Assembly: GCA_964464595.1 (NCBI GenBank)
Contig: CAYXGW010000003.1
Location: forward strand, 71,852 to 135,851
Direction of reading: 5' to 3'
DNA: 64,000 bases
Source: JADFJB01 sp964464595
Lineage (GTDB): Bacteria; Zhuqueibacterota; JdFR-76; DREG01
In this document: positions 53,926 to 61,246 of the stretch, in pieces
How positions within the stretch are numbered: position 1 is the first letter of the stretch
Layout of the letters: every line of letters begins with the position of its first letter
The notes under the pieces: model-generated
The model's database searches: none
Told to the model about the DNA's origin: nothing
Seen by the model: the letters and a program-made list of their open reading frames with translations, nothing else
Position numbers and translations under genes: made by a program

Positions 53926-54333
53926 TTATGATTGTACAATATCTAAAAACTCTCTTGGGTGAACAATCTTAACATCCCTATAAGTTTGTGGAAAATGTTT
54001 CTTATTCCTTGTGACTAAATAATCTGCGCTGGCTTCGATGGCTGTAGCCAGGACAAGGTTATCGTCTGGATCCGAACAGACTTCTAATGTAAGCTTAGTA
54101 TCAACTAGCACGCAAGCAGCTGTGAGTTCAGTAACATGGCGGTTTATTGCACTGTCAGGGAAAGGATAATCTTTCCGGACACGTGGATAATGGAGAACCT
54201 GCCAAACTTCAGATAAAATAAAAGGTGACAAATAAAGTGTTTGCTCTTTAGCTTTTTCTAAAACTTTAGCGTCTTCCCCTTTAGGAGCTAGAAAAGCGCT
54301 AATAAGGATATTAGAATCAAGAACAACTTTCAT
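53926..54333 (-). CDS. PIN-domain toxin of a toxin-antitoxin pair
   Basis: A 135-residue PIN-domain ribonuclease. The acidic site residues are Asp6 in VLDSNILISAF, Glu42 in LSEVWQVL, the SDPDDN block with Asp91, and Asp104 in ADYLVTRNKKHF. This is the PIN_3 branch called putative toxin component, whose members lie beside Phd-like antitoxins. It starts 12 bases after the antitoxin stop on the same strand. The antitoxin-first order is usual. Targets are unknown; VapC-like RNA cleavage is the family expectation. Confidence 0.85.
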   Translation of the reverse strand: MKVVLDSNILISAFLAPKGEDAKVLEKAKEQTLYLSPFILSEVWQVLHYPRVRKDYPFPDSAINRHVTELTAACVLVDTKLTLEVCSDPDDNLVLATAIEASADYLVTRNKKHFPQTYRDVKIVHPREFLDIVQS

Positions 54334-54345
54334 AGAAAGAGCTTG

Positions 54346-54642
54346 TTAGTGTCGTGCCTGACGAACTGCACGAATTGCTTCAGCTACGTCTTTATGAACT
54401 TGTTCCTCTGAGACATTTGGGTTCAAAGCGTGGACTTGTTCAAGATTTTCAAAAAGGTTTTCCCACGCTTTTTCTTTGTTAGCTTTTGCGTTCTTAAGCA
54501 GCTCTAAATCATCAAGAGAAAGTAGAACGGCTCTTGGTTTGCCGTTGTCTTTGAGAATATAATGATCGTCACTTTTAATAGCCTCGAGAAGCTTTCGAAG
54601 TTTAGTATTGGTCAAATCTTTAAGGTCAACATCTCTTACCAT
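54346..54642 (-). CDS. Antitoxin, Phd/YefM-like, partner of the PIN toxin
   Basis: A 98-residue antitoxin. The N-terminal DNA-binding part reads VDLKDLTNTKLRKLLEAI, then a short strand and PRAVLLSLDDLELLKNAK, the typical Phd/YefM pattern. The charged helical C-terminus (ENLEQVHALNP to RAVRQARH) should wrap the toxin. It is upstream of the PIN gene. A 93-of-98 identical copy without a toxin lies at 59893-60189. The upstream DNA to 54760 is also conserved in that copy and should contain its promoter. Confidence 0.85.
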   Translation of the reverse strand: MVRDVDLKDLTNTKLRKLLEAIKSDDHYILKDNGKPRAVLLSLDDLELLKNAKANKEKAWENLFENLEQVHALNPNVSEEQVHKDVAEAIRAVRQARH

Positions 54643-55046
54643 TTTGGACCGCTTTGGTTTTAATCAATTAACATTATTAATTAGAGATACATATTATCAC
54701 TTGTAAGATACGATAAAGGTTTTCTATAATCAATAGTTATAGGAAAGAGTGGGGATTCTGCGAGGGGAATTTATCAACCAAGGCCAATAATATTTTTGAA
54801 ATTAGTACTGTTAAATATTATGTTTAAACAATATTTAAAATCAATCGGGTGTTCTTTTCTCCGGTTCAATTATAAAATAAAGCGGGAGTTTGCATGAGTT
54901 GCATATTGTTCCAGCAAAAGCACAAATTAGCTTCTCTTGCGACAAATATAGTTGCCTAAATGGAGTTAATGCACTCGTTTAAACCTATGTCAAACCGTAT
55001 GCTAAATAATACCTCGACAGCAAGAAAAATGACGGGCTAATCAAAA
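54643..55046. other. 404-bp divergent region between antitoxin and TIR genes
   Basis: The first 120 bases belong to the antitoxin promoter region, duplicated at 60190-60310. Promoter element copy B follows, then about 150 bases of leader before the TIR gene; the start of this leader (54893-54945) also resembles the sequence after copy C. Confidence 0.7.
54763..54891 (+). promoter_or_regulatory. Promoter-bearing repeat element, copy B
   Basis: TTGAAA at 54796-54801, exact 17-base spacer, TATGTT at 54819-54824. Perfect inverted repeat TTAAATATT (54811-54819) and AATATTTAA (54830-54838). The leader part has TCGGGTGTTC, CCGGTTCAAT and AAAGCGGGAG. It lies upstream of the TIR-TPR operon. Confidence 0.8.
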
Positions 55047-55979
55047 ATGACAAAAGTATTTATTAGCTATTCTCAAACAGATTTAGTGTTTGTTGAGAAG
55101 CTTGAAAACTTTTTGATTGAAAATCAACATAAAGTATGGCGCGATCAAAAGAGTGTTAAGGGTGGACAAAATTGGCCTAAAGTAATTGGGGAAGCAATAG
55201 CCTCCAATGATCTGGTCTTACTTGTCTGGACGAACAGTGCCAAAAATTCTCATTTTGTAGAATTTGAATGGACGACTGCTGTTGCTTTGAGAAAAACCAT
55301 TGTACCATATTTGCTTGATGATACTCCTTTACCACCCTCTTTAAGTACTTATAATAGTATTTCTGTAAGAAATTTGAAGAAGAATAAACAGAAAATTCTT
55401 GAGGCACTGCAAACCCAGATACCGGAGACCAAATCAAACCATCATTCGGCTATTCTCGAAAAACTCAATGAAATAGAAGCCGTAGATCCTAAAAAAGTTG
55501 TGTCAGCTGTTAAAAACACAATTGAACAACAAACTTCGCATGTGGAAGGCAATGTATATCAAGTTGCTCGTGATATCATCTTCACGCAACCTGAGAGAAA
55601 AAAAAGTCTTGGGAAAAAGATTGTGTTTTGGGCTGGAATTGTGGCTACTCTTGTGGCAATTATTGTCTCTGTCTTAAGCTGGAAGTATAATTGGCAGTTC
55701 AATCCGAAAAGTGCGCGGCTCTATGGTGATGTTAAACATGAAAACAGTACCGGGGTTGCCCATGCAACCATAGAAATCCGTTCTCAAATAGATTCTGCTC
55801 TCATTGGGTCCGGTGTCACCGGTTCAAAAGGTGCCTTCGATATCCCAGTCAAAGAAAGATGGGAAGAAACGATTTATGTTACTGTGATATTGGGGGACTC
55901 TATCGGCTTCGAGGGTTACCTCATCCTCACTGGTGGAAATAAGAACATTCCTTTTAAAGCATTTAAGAGGAATCCATGA
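55047..55979 (+). CDS. Transmembrane TIR-domain protein
   Basis: A 310-residue protein. An N-terminal TIR domain spans about 1-125: KVFISYSQTD, then VWRDQKSVKGGQNW, SNDLVLLVWTNSA and FVEFEWTTAVAL. Glu74 of the FEW motif is in the position of the catalytic Glu in NAD-cleaving TIRs. A linker follows with GNVYQVARDI near 168. One membrane helix lies at about 192-212. The rest (220-310) is a CarboxypepD_reg-like beta domain (LYGDVKHENSTGVAHATIEI, then GSKGAFDIPV), predicted periplasmic. No signal peptide, so the TIR end should stay in the cytoplasm. It overlaps the TPR gene by four bases (ATGA). The likely role is signal transduction or defence with that partner. Confidence 0.88.
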   Translation: MTKVFISYSQTDLVFVEKLENFLIENQHKVWRDQKSVKGGQNWPKVIGEAIASNDLVLLVWTNSAKNSHFVEFEWTTAVALRKTIVPYLLDDTPLPPSLSTYNSISVRNLKKNKQKILEALQTQIPETKSNHHSAILEKLNEIEAVDPKKVVSAVKNTIEQQTSHVEGNVYQVARDIIFTQPERKKSLGKKIVFWAGIVATLVAIIVSVLSWKYNWQFNPKSARLYGDVKHENSTGVAHATIEIRSQIDSALIGSGVTGSKGAFDIPVKERWEETIYVTVILGDSIGFEGYLILTGGNKNIPFKAFKRNP

Positions 55980-58228
55980 ATAAGACTTTCATTCTTTTTC
56001 TTTTGTTAATCAGCAGCACGTTTTCATATGGCCAAACCAGAATTATCGGGCACGTAGTGGACGCCGATTCAGACGCTGTCGCTTTTGCTGCTGTACGCTT
56101 GCCTGGATTGGAAACCGTCCAAACCAATGCAGAAGGCTACTTTCAATTTGACATACCTCAAAAAGTGGCGCACAAATATTTTCTCAAAGGGGGAGTAGAT
56201 CTGAACATTGAGGTCGTGAAAGAGGATATGGTGATGCTGGACCCGCCGAACCAGAAAATTCGCTTACCCGATAATCCGGATCTTCAGCCGAATTTCCGGA
56301 TTGTGATGGTCAAGAATGGATCTCTACTTTTGATCCGCAGCGAACGCATGTTAGAACATGTCCTGCGCGAAAAAATAAAAGCTGCTATCGCTACCACAAA
56401 AAAGGAATTCTCTCGTCGTGACTTCCTTGCTGAAGAAGCGTTACGGTTGGGCTTAAGCAAAGAAACATTGATGACTGCGGTTGAAGAATACAAAAATCGC
56501 TTGCGTTCCAGTCCGGACCTGAACAAACGCGGATTAGCTGCATTAGATGACGCCAATTCGGCGAGGGATCACAAAATTAGGCAACAGAAATTACTAGAAG
56601 CACAGGGGAATTTTCGTAAATCAATTAAAAAAGATGAGCAGGACGTACGTGCAGGTAAGGTAGCAGGTGCAAGGTTGGCCGAAACTTACTACAACCAGGG
56701 TTTAACTTTCTTTGAACAAGTTCATTACGACAGCGCCTTGGTCTATTTTACCAAAGCGGACAGTGCCCTACCGGGTGATTCTGAAAAGATTTTCATGTCG
56801 GGTCAAGCTTTATATGAGTTGGCTATTTACGACCAAGCGCTGGAACGGTTTGAAAAAGCATTATCAATTGAGAGGTCTTCCCGTGGTCAAAATGATCCCG
56901 TAGTAGCTATTGGTTTAAATAATATAGCCCAAGTACTCCGTGCGCAAGGGAAGTATGCAAAGGCATTGGAAATGTTCAACGATGCGATGAGAATTGAAGT
57001 GGATTATTTCGGTCAAAACCATCCTCACATTGCTATTATTTTAAACAATATAGCTGTAGTACTCACGGAACAGGGAGATTATGAGAGAGCTTTAGCCAAG
57101 TACAGAGAGGCTCTGCGCATGGAAGAAAGCCATTTTGGTCGCAACCATCCTGAAGTGGCCAGTACCCTTAGCAATATCGGCGAAGTATTACGCTTGAAGA
57201 GTAATTATATTGGAGCTCTGGAAAAATTGCATGAAGCGCTACGAATTGATGAGCAGTATTTTGGCCGAAACCATCCCAATATCGCAACCCGGTTGAACAA
57301 TATTGCATTATTGCTTGCTGCGAAGGACGATCATACTGGAGCTTTAGTAAAGTTGCGTGAAGCTCTGCGAATTGATGAAGCCTATTTTGGCCGAAACCAT
57401 CCTAATGTGGCCCTCCGGCTGAATAATATTGCCGGAATACTTTTAGCCAGATTTGATTATCCTAAAGCACTGGAAAAGTTTAAAGAGGCACTACGGATTG
57501 ATGAGCAGTATTTTGGCCGAAACCATCCCAATGTTGCCAGAGACTTGAATAATATAGGTGAAGTACTCCGGGGACAATCTTATTATGAGGAGGCGCTCGA
57601 GAAATATAACGAAGCTTTGACGATTTTTGAAAAGTCGTTTGGAAGAAATCACCCACAAGTCGCTATAGTCTTGAATAATATCGCCACGGTGCTTCAAGAT
57701 AATAAAGACTACGTTGGGGCACTTGAAAAGTACTACGAAGCACTGCAAATTGACGAGGCTCATTTTGGTCGAAACCATCCCAATGTCGCCAGAGAACTCA
57801 ACAACATTGGAAGTGTGCTGAGATCAAAAGGCAATCTGGATGGGGCATTAGAAAACTTCAAAGAGGCGCTACTGATTGATAAGCAGCATTTTGGCCGAGT
57901 CCATTCCAATGTTGCCAGAGACTTGAACAACATAGCTGGGGTAATTCAAGCACAAGGTGATCATGGACGGGCGTTGCAAAGTTACAAGGAGGCATTGGCT
58001 ATCTATGAACAGCTTCTTGGGGTGAAACATCCAAATGTGGCGATAACGTTCAACAACATCGCTTATACTTTAGAAAAGCAAGGCAAATTCAAACAAGCGG
58101 TAGCCCAATACGACTCTGCACTTGTGATTCTTGAAAACTTCTACGGACCCAACCATCCCTACACCCGGACTTTCCGAAGAAACCGTGACCGTGCTTATCG
58201 TTCATTACTGGAACGTACTCGGGAGTAA
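55976..58228 (+). CDS. Secreted kinesin-light-chain-like TPR protein, partner of TIR
   Basis: A 750-residue protein with signal peptide MNKTFILFLLLISSTFSYGQ, so it should act in the periplasm or at the surface. A CarboxypepD_reg-like domain comes next (RIIGHVVDADSDAVAFAAVRL, then NAEGYFQFDIP), similar to that of the TIR protein. A helical region at about 110-230 precedes TPRs. From about 305 there are ten consecutive 42-residue units of the type xLNNIAxVL..ALEKxxEALRIDExxFGRNHPNVA, as in kinesin light chain. Several units are nearly identical in DNA, pointing to recent amplification. The four-base overlap with the TIR gene indicates translational coupling. Confidence 0.9.
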   Translation: MNKTFILFLLLISSTFSYGQTRIIGHVVDADSDAVAFAAVRLPGLETVQTNAEGYFQFDIPQKVAHKYFLKGGVDLNIEVVKEDMVMLDPPNQKIRLPDNPDLQPNFRIVMVKNGSLLLIRSERMLEHVLREKIKAAIATTKKEFSRRDFLAEEALRLGLSKETLMTAVEEYKNRLRSSPDLNKRGLAALDDANSARDHKIRQQKLLEAQGNFRKSIKKDEQDVRAGKVAGARLAETYYNQGLTFFEQVHYDSALVYFTKADSALPGDSEKIFMSGQALYELAIYDQALERFEKALSIERSSRGQNDPVVAIGLNNIAQVLRAQGKYAKALEMFNDAMRIEVDYFGQNHPHIAIILNNIAVVLTEQGDYERALAKYREALRMEESHFGRNHPEVASTLSNIGEVLRLKSNYIGALEKLHEALRIDEQYFGRNHPNIATRLNNIALLLAAKDDHTGALVKLREALRIDEAYFGRNHPNVALRLNNIAGILLARFDYPKALEKFKEALRIDEQYFGRNHPNVARDLNNIGEVLRGQSYYEEALEKYNEALTIFEKSFGRNHPQVAIVLNNIATVLQDNKDYVGALEKYYEALQIDEAHFGRNHPNVARELNNIGSVLRSKGNLDGALENFKEALLIDKQHFGRVHSNVARDLNNIAGVIQAQGDHGRALQSYKEALAIYEQLLGVKHPNVAITFNNIAYTLEKQGKFKQAVAQYDSALVILENFYGPNHPYTRTFRRNRDRAYRSLLERTRE

Positions 58229-58276
58229 TGATTTGCCATTTGAACAAAACATTTCGTTTATTGTTAACATATCAGC

Positions 58277-58403
58277 CAAAAGCTGAAAGATGAATTCCTT
58301 AAAAGAAATCAAAACCTGCAAGACAGTATGGACACACTCACTCGCAAGCAAGGGGGAATAGAAAAGAAAATGAAGAGGAGGGGGTTGAGATAGCTCGCAT
58401 TTT
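58277..58403 (+). pseudogene. 3' fragment of a DUF4446-like gene
   Basis: About 125 bases match 53758-53883 with few changes. In frame they read KLKDEFLKRNQNLQDSMD and end at a stop shortly after. The start, membrane helix and first half are absent. The remnant sits before promoter element C, whereas the full gene lies before the PIN/antitoxin pair and copy B. Confidence 0.85.
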
Positions 58404-58475
58404 TGAGATATCATGATCCTCAAGTCTGGCGGGGAAGAATCTTTTGAGGGTTTGTACTTGCGGTTAAATTAGAAG

Positions 58476-58603
58476 GGGAATTTATCAACTGACTCAATAA
58501 ACATTTTGACATTTAAGCTGTTACATATTATGTTTAATCAATATTTAAAATCAACCGGGTGTTGTTCTTATCCCCGGTTCAATATGTATAAAAATAAGCT
58601 GGA
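58476..58603 (+). promoter_or_regulatory. Promoter-bearing repeat element, copy C
   Basis: TTGACA at 58506-58511, 17-base spacer, TATGTT at 58529-58534. Inverted repeat TTACATATT and AATATTTAA (58540-58548) with one mismatch. The leader contains ACCGGG and CCCGGT, which pair as a hairpin. It lies before the phosphoribosyltransferase-SLOG pair. Confidence 0.8.
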
Positions 58604-58726
58604 GTTTATAGGAATCGTATAATGTTCCAACCTAAGCACAACTTGGTTTTTATACGACTAATATTGTCTATAGGAAATATATGAGATGCTGTTAAATCTA
58701 TGTTAGAAATAAAAGTAAGATTATAG

Positions 58727-59305
58727 ATGAGTATCGAAATTGTAGGAAACTGGAAAAAAGGCTTTGCATTTGATGTTCATACACTTGCTAGCACATATCT
58801 TGGTGTGGATGAATTTGGCCACGATAAGTATGAAAACACCAGAAGTGAGATGGGGGAACTGGTTTATAAGCTCAAGTATGTAGGCGATGAAACCACAATA
58901 AGTAAAATTGTAGATTTGCTGGACAAGATTAAGGGCATTGAATCAATGGATTTCATCGTTCCTATTCCAGCCACTAAGAAACGCAGGCCCATACAGCCAG
59001 TCCTGGAAATTGCTAATAAATTAGGGAGGCGCAAAGGAGTTACAGTATTAGATAAGTTGCTGATAAAGCACACCGGTGAGCAGGAACTTAAAAATATAAC
59101 AGATATAGAAGAAAGGCAGGCAATATTGAAAAAATCGCTCACGTTATCAAAAGAACATGATATTTCAGGTATAAACATACTTCTAGTAGATGATTTGTAT
59201 CGGTCAGGTGCCACTCTATCGGCGGCGACAGATATTTTATACGAAGTTGGGAAAGTGAAAGATGTTTATGTTTTGACTATGACAAAAACACGGAGAATAC
59301 GATGA
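58727..59305 (+). CDS. ComF-type phosphoribosyltransferase
   Basis: A 192-residue protein. The PRPP-binding loop ILLVDDLYRSGATLSAATDI is at 151-170 with the two Asp at 155 and 156. The preceding part has ELVYKLKY near 44, as in ComF proteins, and FIVPIPATKKRRPIQPVLEIA near 76-96. The Cys-rich N-terminal zinc module of ComF is missing; instead there is GNWKKGFAFDVHT. It overlaps the next gene by four bases (ATGA). In competence proteins this domain assists DNA uptake, but beside a SLOG-like protein a role in making or processing a nucleotide-type signal is also possible. Confidence 0.82.
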   Translation: MSIEIVGNWKKGFAFDVHTLASTYLGVDEFGHDKYENTRSEMGELVYKLKYVGDETTISKIVDLLDKIKGIESMDFIVPIPATKKRRPIQPVLEIANKLGRRKGVTVLDKLLIKHTGEQELKNITDIEERQAILKKSLTLSKEHDISGINILLVDDLYRSGATLSAATDILYEVGKVKDVYVLTMTKTRRIR

Positions 59306-59862
59306 CAACGGTCTTTTTATCTGGCTCTCGTAGTATAAACCGTATTAATGATAAAATTCGAGGTCACATCAGAAATATTGTGGACAGCAAATTTTTAGTC
59401 GTTTTGGGAGATGCAAATGGAGCTGATAAAGTTTTACAGAAATATTTAGCAGATCTTCAATACAAGAACGTAATGGTGTACTGTTCAGGAAAGAACTATA
59501 GGAATAACATTGGTGAATGGAAAGTGCAATATGTTTCAGTTGATCCAAAGCTGAAAGGGCGAGAGTTTTACGCGGAAAAAGATAGAAAGATGGCGGATAT
59601 TGCCGACCACGGATTTGTTCTATGGGATGGAAAGAGTTCTGGTTCGATTGCTAACCTAATTGAGTTACTCAAGAGGAATAAGAAGTCTCTAATATACTTT
59701 TCTCCCGAAAAACAATTCTATTCAGTTTTGAACATAGAAGAGCTCAGAGAGCTTCTCAATAAATGTGATATTGAAGCGATAAAAGACATATCCAACAAAA
59801 TAAGTTTAAGAAGTTCTTTACGTGAATTGGAAAGTATGAAGCAAGGTGTCTTTAGTTTTTAA
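59302..59862 (+). CDS. SLOG-like Rossmann protein (LOG/DprA superfamily)
   Basis: A 186-residue protein. The first 135 residues show the order of a SLOG domain: VFLSGSR at 4-10, VVLGDANGADKVLQKYL at 33-49, VYCSG near 59-63, EKDRKMADIADHGFVLWDG at 92-110 and GSIANLIELL near 114-123, followed by a strand KKSLIYF. SLOG proteins bind nucleotides or nucleotide-derived signals, and some have LOG-like phosphoribohydrolase activity. The last 50 residues are helical and unassigned. It is coupled to the phosphoribosyltransferase gene by overlap. The assignment is from motif order only. Confidence 0.65.
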   Translation: MTTVFLSGSRSINRINDKIRGHIRNIVDSKFLVVLGDANGADKVLQKYLADLQYKNVMVYCSGKNYRNNIGEWKVQYVSVDPKLKGREFYAEKDRKMADIADHGFVLWDGKSSGSIANLIELLKRNKKSLIYFSPEKQFYSVLNIEELRELLNKCDIEAIKDISNKISLRSSLRELESMKQGVFSF

Positions 59863-59892
59863 CACAGTATCAAACTGACTCGAAAACGCTTG

Positions 59893-60189
59893 TTAGTGTC
59901 GTGCTTGACGAACTGCACGAATTGCTTCAGCTACGTCTTTATGAACTTGTTCCACTGAGACATTGGGACTCAAAGCGTGTACCTGTTCAAGATTTTCAAA
60001 AAGGTTTTCCCACCCTTTTTCCTTGTTAGCCTTTGCGTTCTTAAGCAGCTCTAAATCATCAAAAGAGAGTAGAACAGCTCTTGGTTTGCCGTTGTCTTTG
60101 AGAATATATTGATCGTCACTTTTAATAGCCTCGAGAAGCTTTCGAAGTTTAGTATTGGTCAAATCTTTAAGGTCAACATCTCTTACCAT
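59893..60189 (-). CDS. Orphan antitoxin, second copy of the Phd/YefM-like gene
   Basis: A 98-residue protein differing from the antitoxin at 54346-54642 in five positions only (H27Q, L43F, A59G, N74S, E79V). The reading frame and upstream region are intact. The PIN toxin gene is absent: similarity stops just after the antitoxin's 3' end. It may protect against the PIN toxin in trans or be decaying. Confidence 0.85.
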   Translation of the reverse strand: MVRDVDLKDLTNTKLRKLLEAIKSDDQYILKDNGKPRAVLLSFDDLELLKNAKANKEKGWENLFENLEQVHALSPNVSVEQVHKDVAEAIRAVRQARH

Positions 60190-60311
60190 TTTGGACCGCT
60201 TTGTTTTTAATCAAGTTAACATTATTAATTGAGTTACATATTATCAGTTGTAAAATATGCTAAAGGTTTTCTATAATCAAGAGTTATAGGAAAGAGTGGG
60301 AATTTTGCGAA

Positions 60312-60437
60312 TGGGAATTTATCAAACTAATATTAATAAAATATTTTGAAATTAGACCGGTTAAATATTATGTTTAAATTTTAAAATAACTGTGTGTTCC
60401 TATTTCCGGATCAATATATAAAAATAGGCGGTAAGTT
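60312..60437 (+). promoter_or_regulatory. Promoter-bearing repeat element, copy D
   Basis: TTGAAA at 60346-60351, 17-base spacer, TATGTT at 60369-60374. The left arm TTAAATATT is kept (60361-60369) but the right arm is degenerate. The element ends GGCGGTAAGTTT and is followed at once by ATG 60439, so here it carries the gene's ribosome site. Confidence 0.75.
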
Positions 60438-60438
60438 T

Positions 60439-60639
60439 ATGAAGATCAAGATGTTTACAAAACTAAACCCAAAAAATAAGACTGAACCGACCAATACGGA
60501 ATTTGAAGCGGAGATCGCTGAGTGGCTGCAGAATAATCCGAATATAGAGATTAAACATATTAAACAGTCTGCCGGTGCCGGAAGTATGGGCCCTTTCATG
60601 TTCTTCATCACGATCTGGTACGAAGAGCGTGCGATATAA
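60439..60639 (+). CDS. Small protein fused to promoter element D, unknown function
   Basis: A 66-residue protein. It looks like a small alpha/beta fold: FEAEIAEWLQNNPNIEIKHI, then a Gly/Ser turn and FMFFITIWYEER. Short proteins with such an end (strand ending in ITIWYE) are seen as uncharacterised genes in many bacteria. ATG 60439 follows GGCGGT by seven bases. An upstream GTG at 60394 lies inside the promoter element and is rejected. No homolog I can name. Confidence 0.6.
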   Translation: MKIKMFTKLNPKNKTEPTNTEFEAEIAEWLQNNPNIEIKHIKQSAGAGSMGPFMFFITIWYEERAI

Positions 60640-60687
60640 GAACAATGAATACACCCAAATGTTGCTGCCAATACAAAGACATAAATT

Positions 60688-61167
60688 ATGAACATAAATG
60701 AAGCAAATGATTTTTTTAAAAGCTTAATAACCGGGACAGATAAAAAATCTGAATTAAAAGTTTACGAAAGCTTTATTGCAATTCTATCCGATTTAAAAAA
60801 TAAAGATCTAACGGAAAAGCAATTGCAATCAATAGAAGAAAAGTTGGATACTCTAAAATTAAAAGCGAACCCACAAAACAGAAAAAAACACTTTAAACGA
60901 AAATATACCGAATTTACAACCTATTTGAAAGACGAATTTTCTCTTATTACAGAAGGATATTATACCGGAATCGGAATGGTATTCGGCATGATGTTTGGAA
61001 CGAGTCTTGGAATTGTTTTTGGAACGAGTTTTGAAGCGGGCACTGGAACGGCTATTGGATTGTCAATGGGAACGGGTATTGGAATGACAATTGGGATGAT
61101 GTTTGGTGCTGCAAAGGACTCAGAAGCGAAAAAACAGGGAAGAGTATTGAAAACTAAATTAGATTAA
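60688..61167 (+). CDS. Protein with C-terminal glycine-zipper membrane hairpin
   Basis: A 159-residue protein. The N-terminal 90 residues are charged and helical. From about 92 to 148 the sequence is a run of GxxxG-type repeats (GIGMVFGMMFGTSLGIVFG, then TGTAIGLSMGTGIGMTIG), which form two membrane helices in glycine-zipper proteins. No signal peptide. Membrane permeabilising or channel-like activity is a possibility for such helices, but nothing proves it. It lies 48 bases after the small gene at 60439. Confidence 0.6.
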   Translation: MNINEANDFFKSLITGTDKKSELKVYESFIAILSDLKNKDLTEKQLQSIEEKLDTLKLKANPQNRKKHFKRKYTEFTTYLKDEFSLITEGYYTGIGMVFGMMFGTSLGIVFGTSFEAGTGTAIGLSMGTGIGMTIGMMFGAAKDSEAKKQGRVLKTKLD

Positions 61168-61246
61168 ATTACCAGCTGCAACACTGTATAAAAAGCATTC
61201 AAACGTTTTTAAAATTTAACGTTATACACAACAAAATAATTTAAAG

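Larger units (their letters stand above)
58229..58726. other. 498-bp intergenic region with duplicated pieces
   Basis: Holds a fragment of the 53548 gene (58277-58403), promoter element C (58476-58603) and about 120 bases of leader. No complete gene. Confidence 0.7.
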
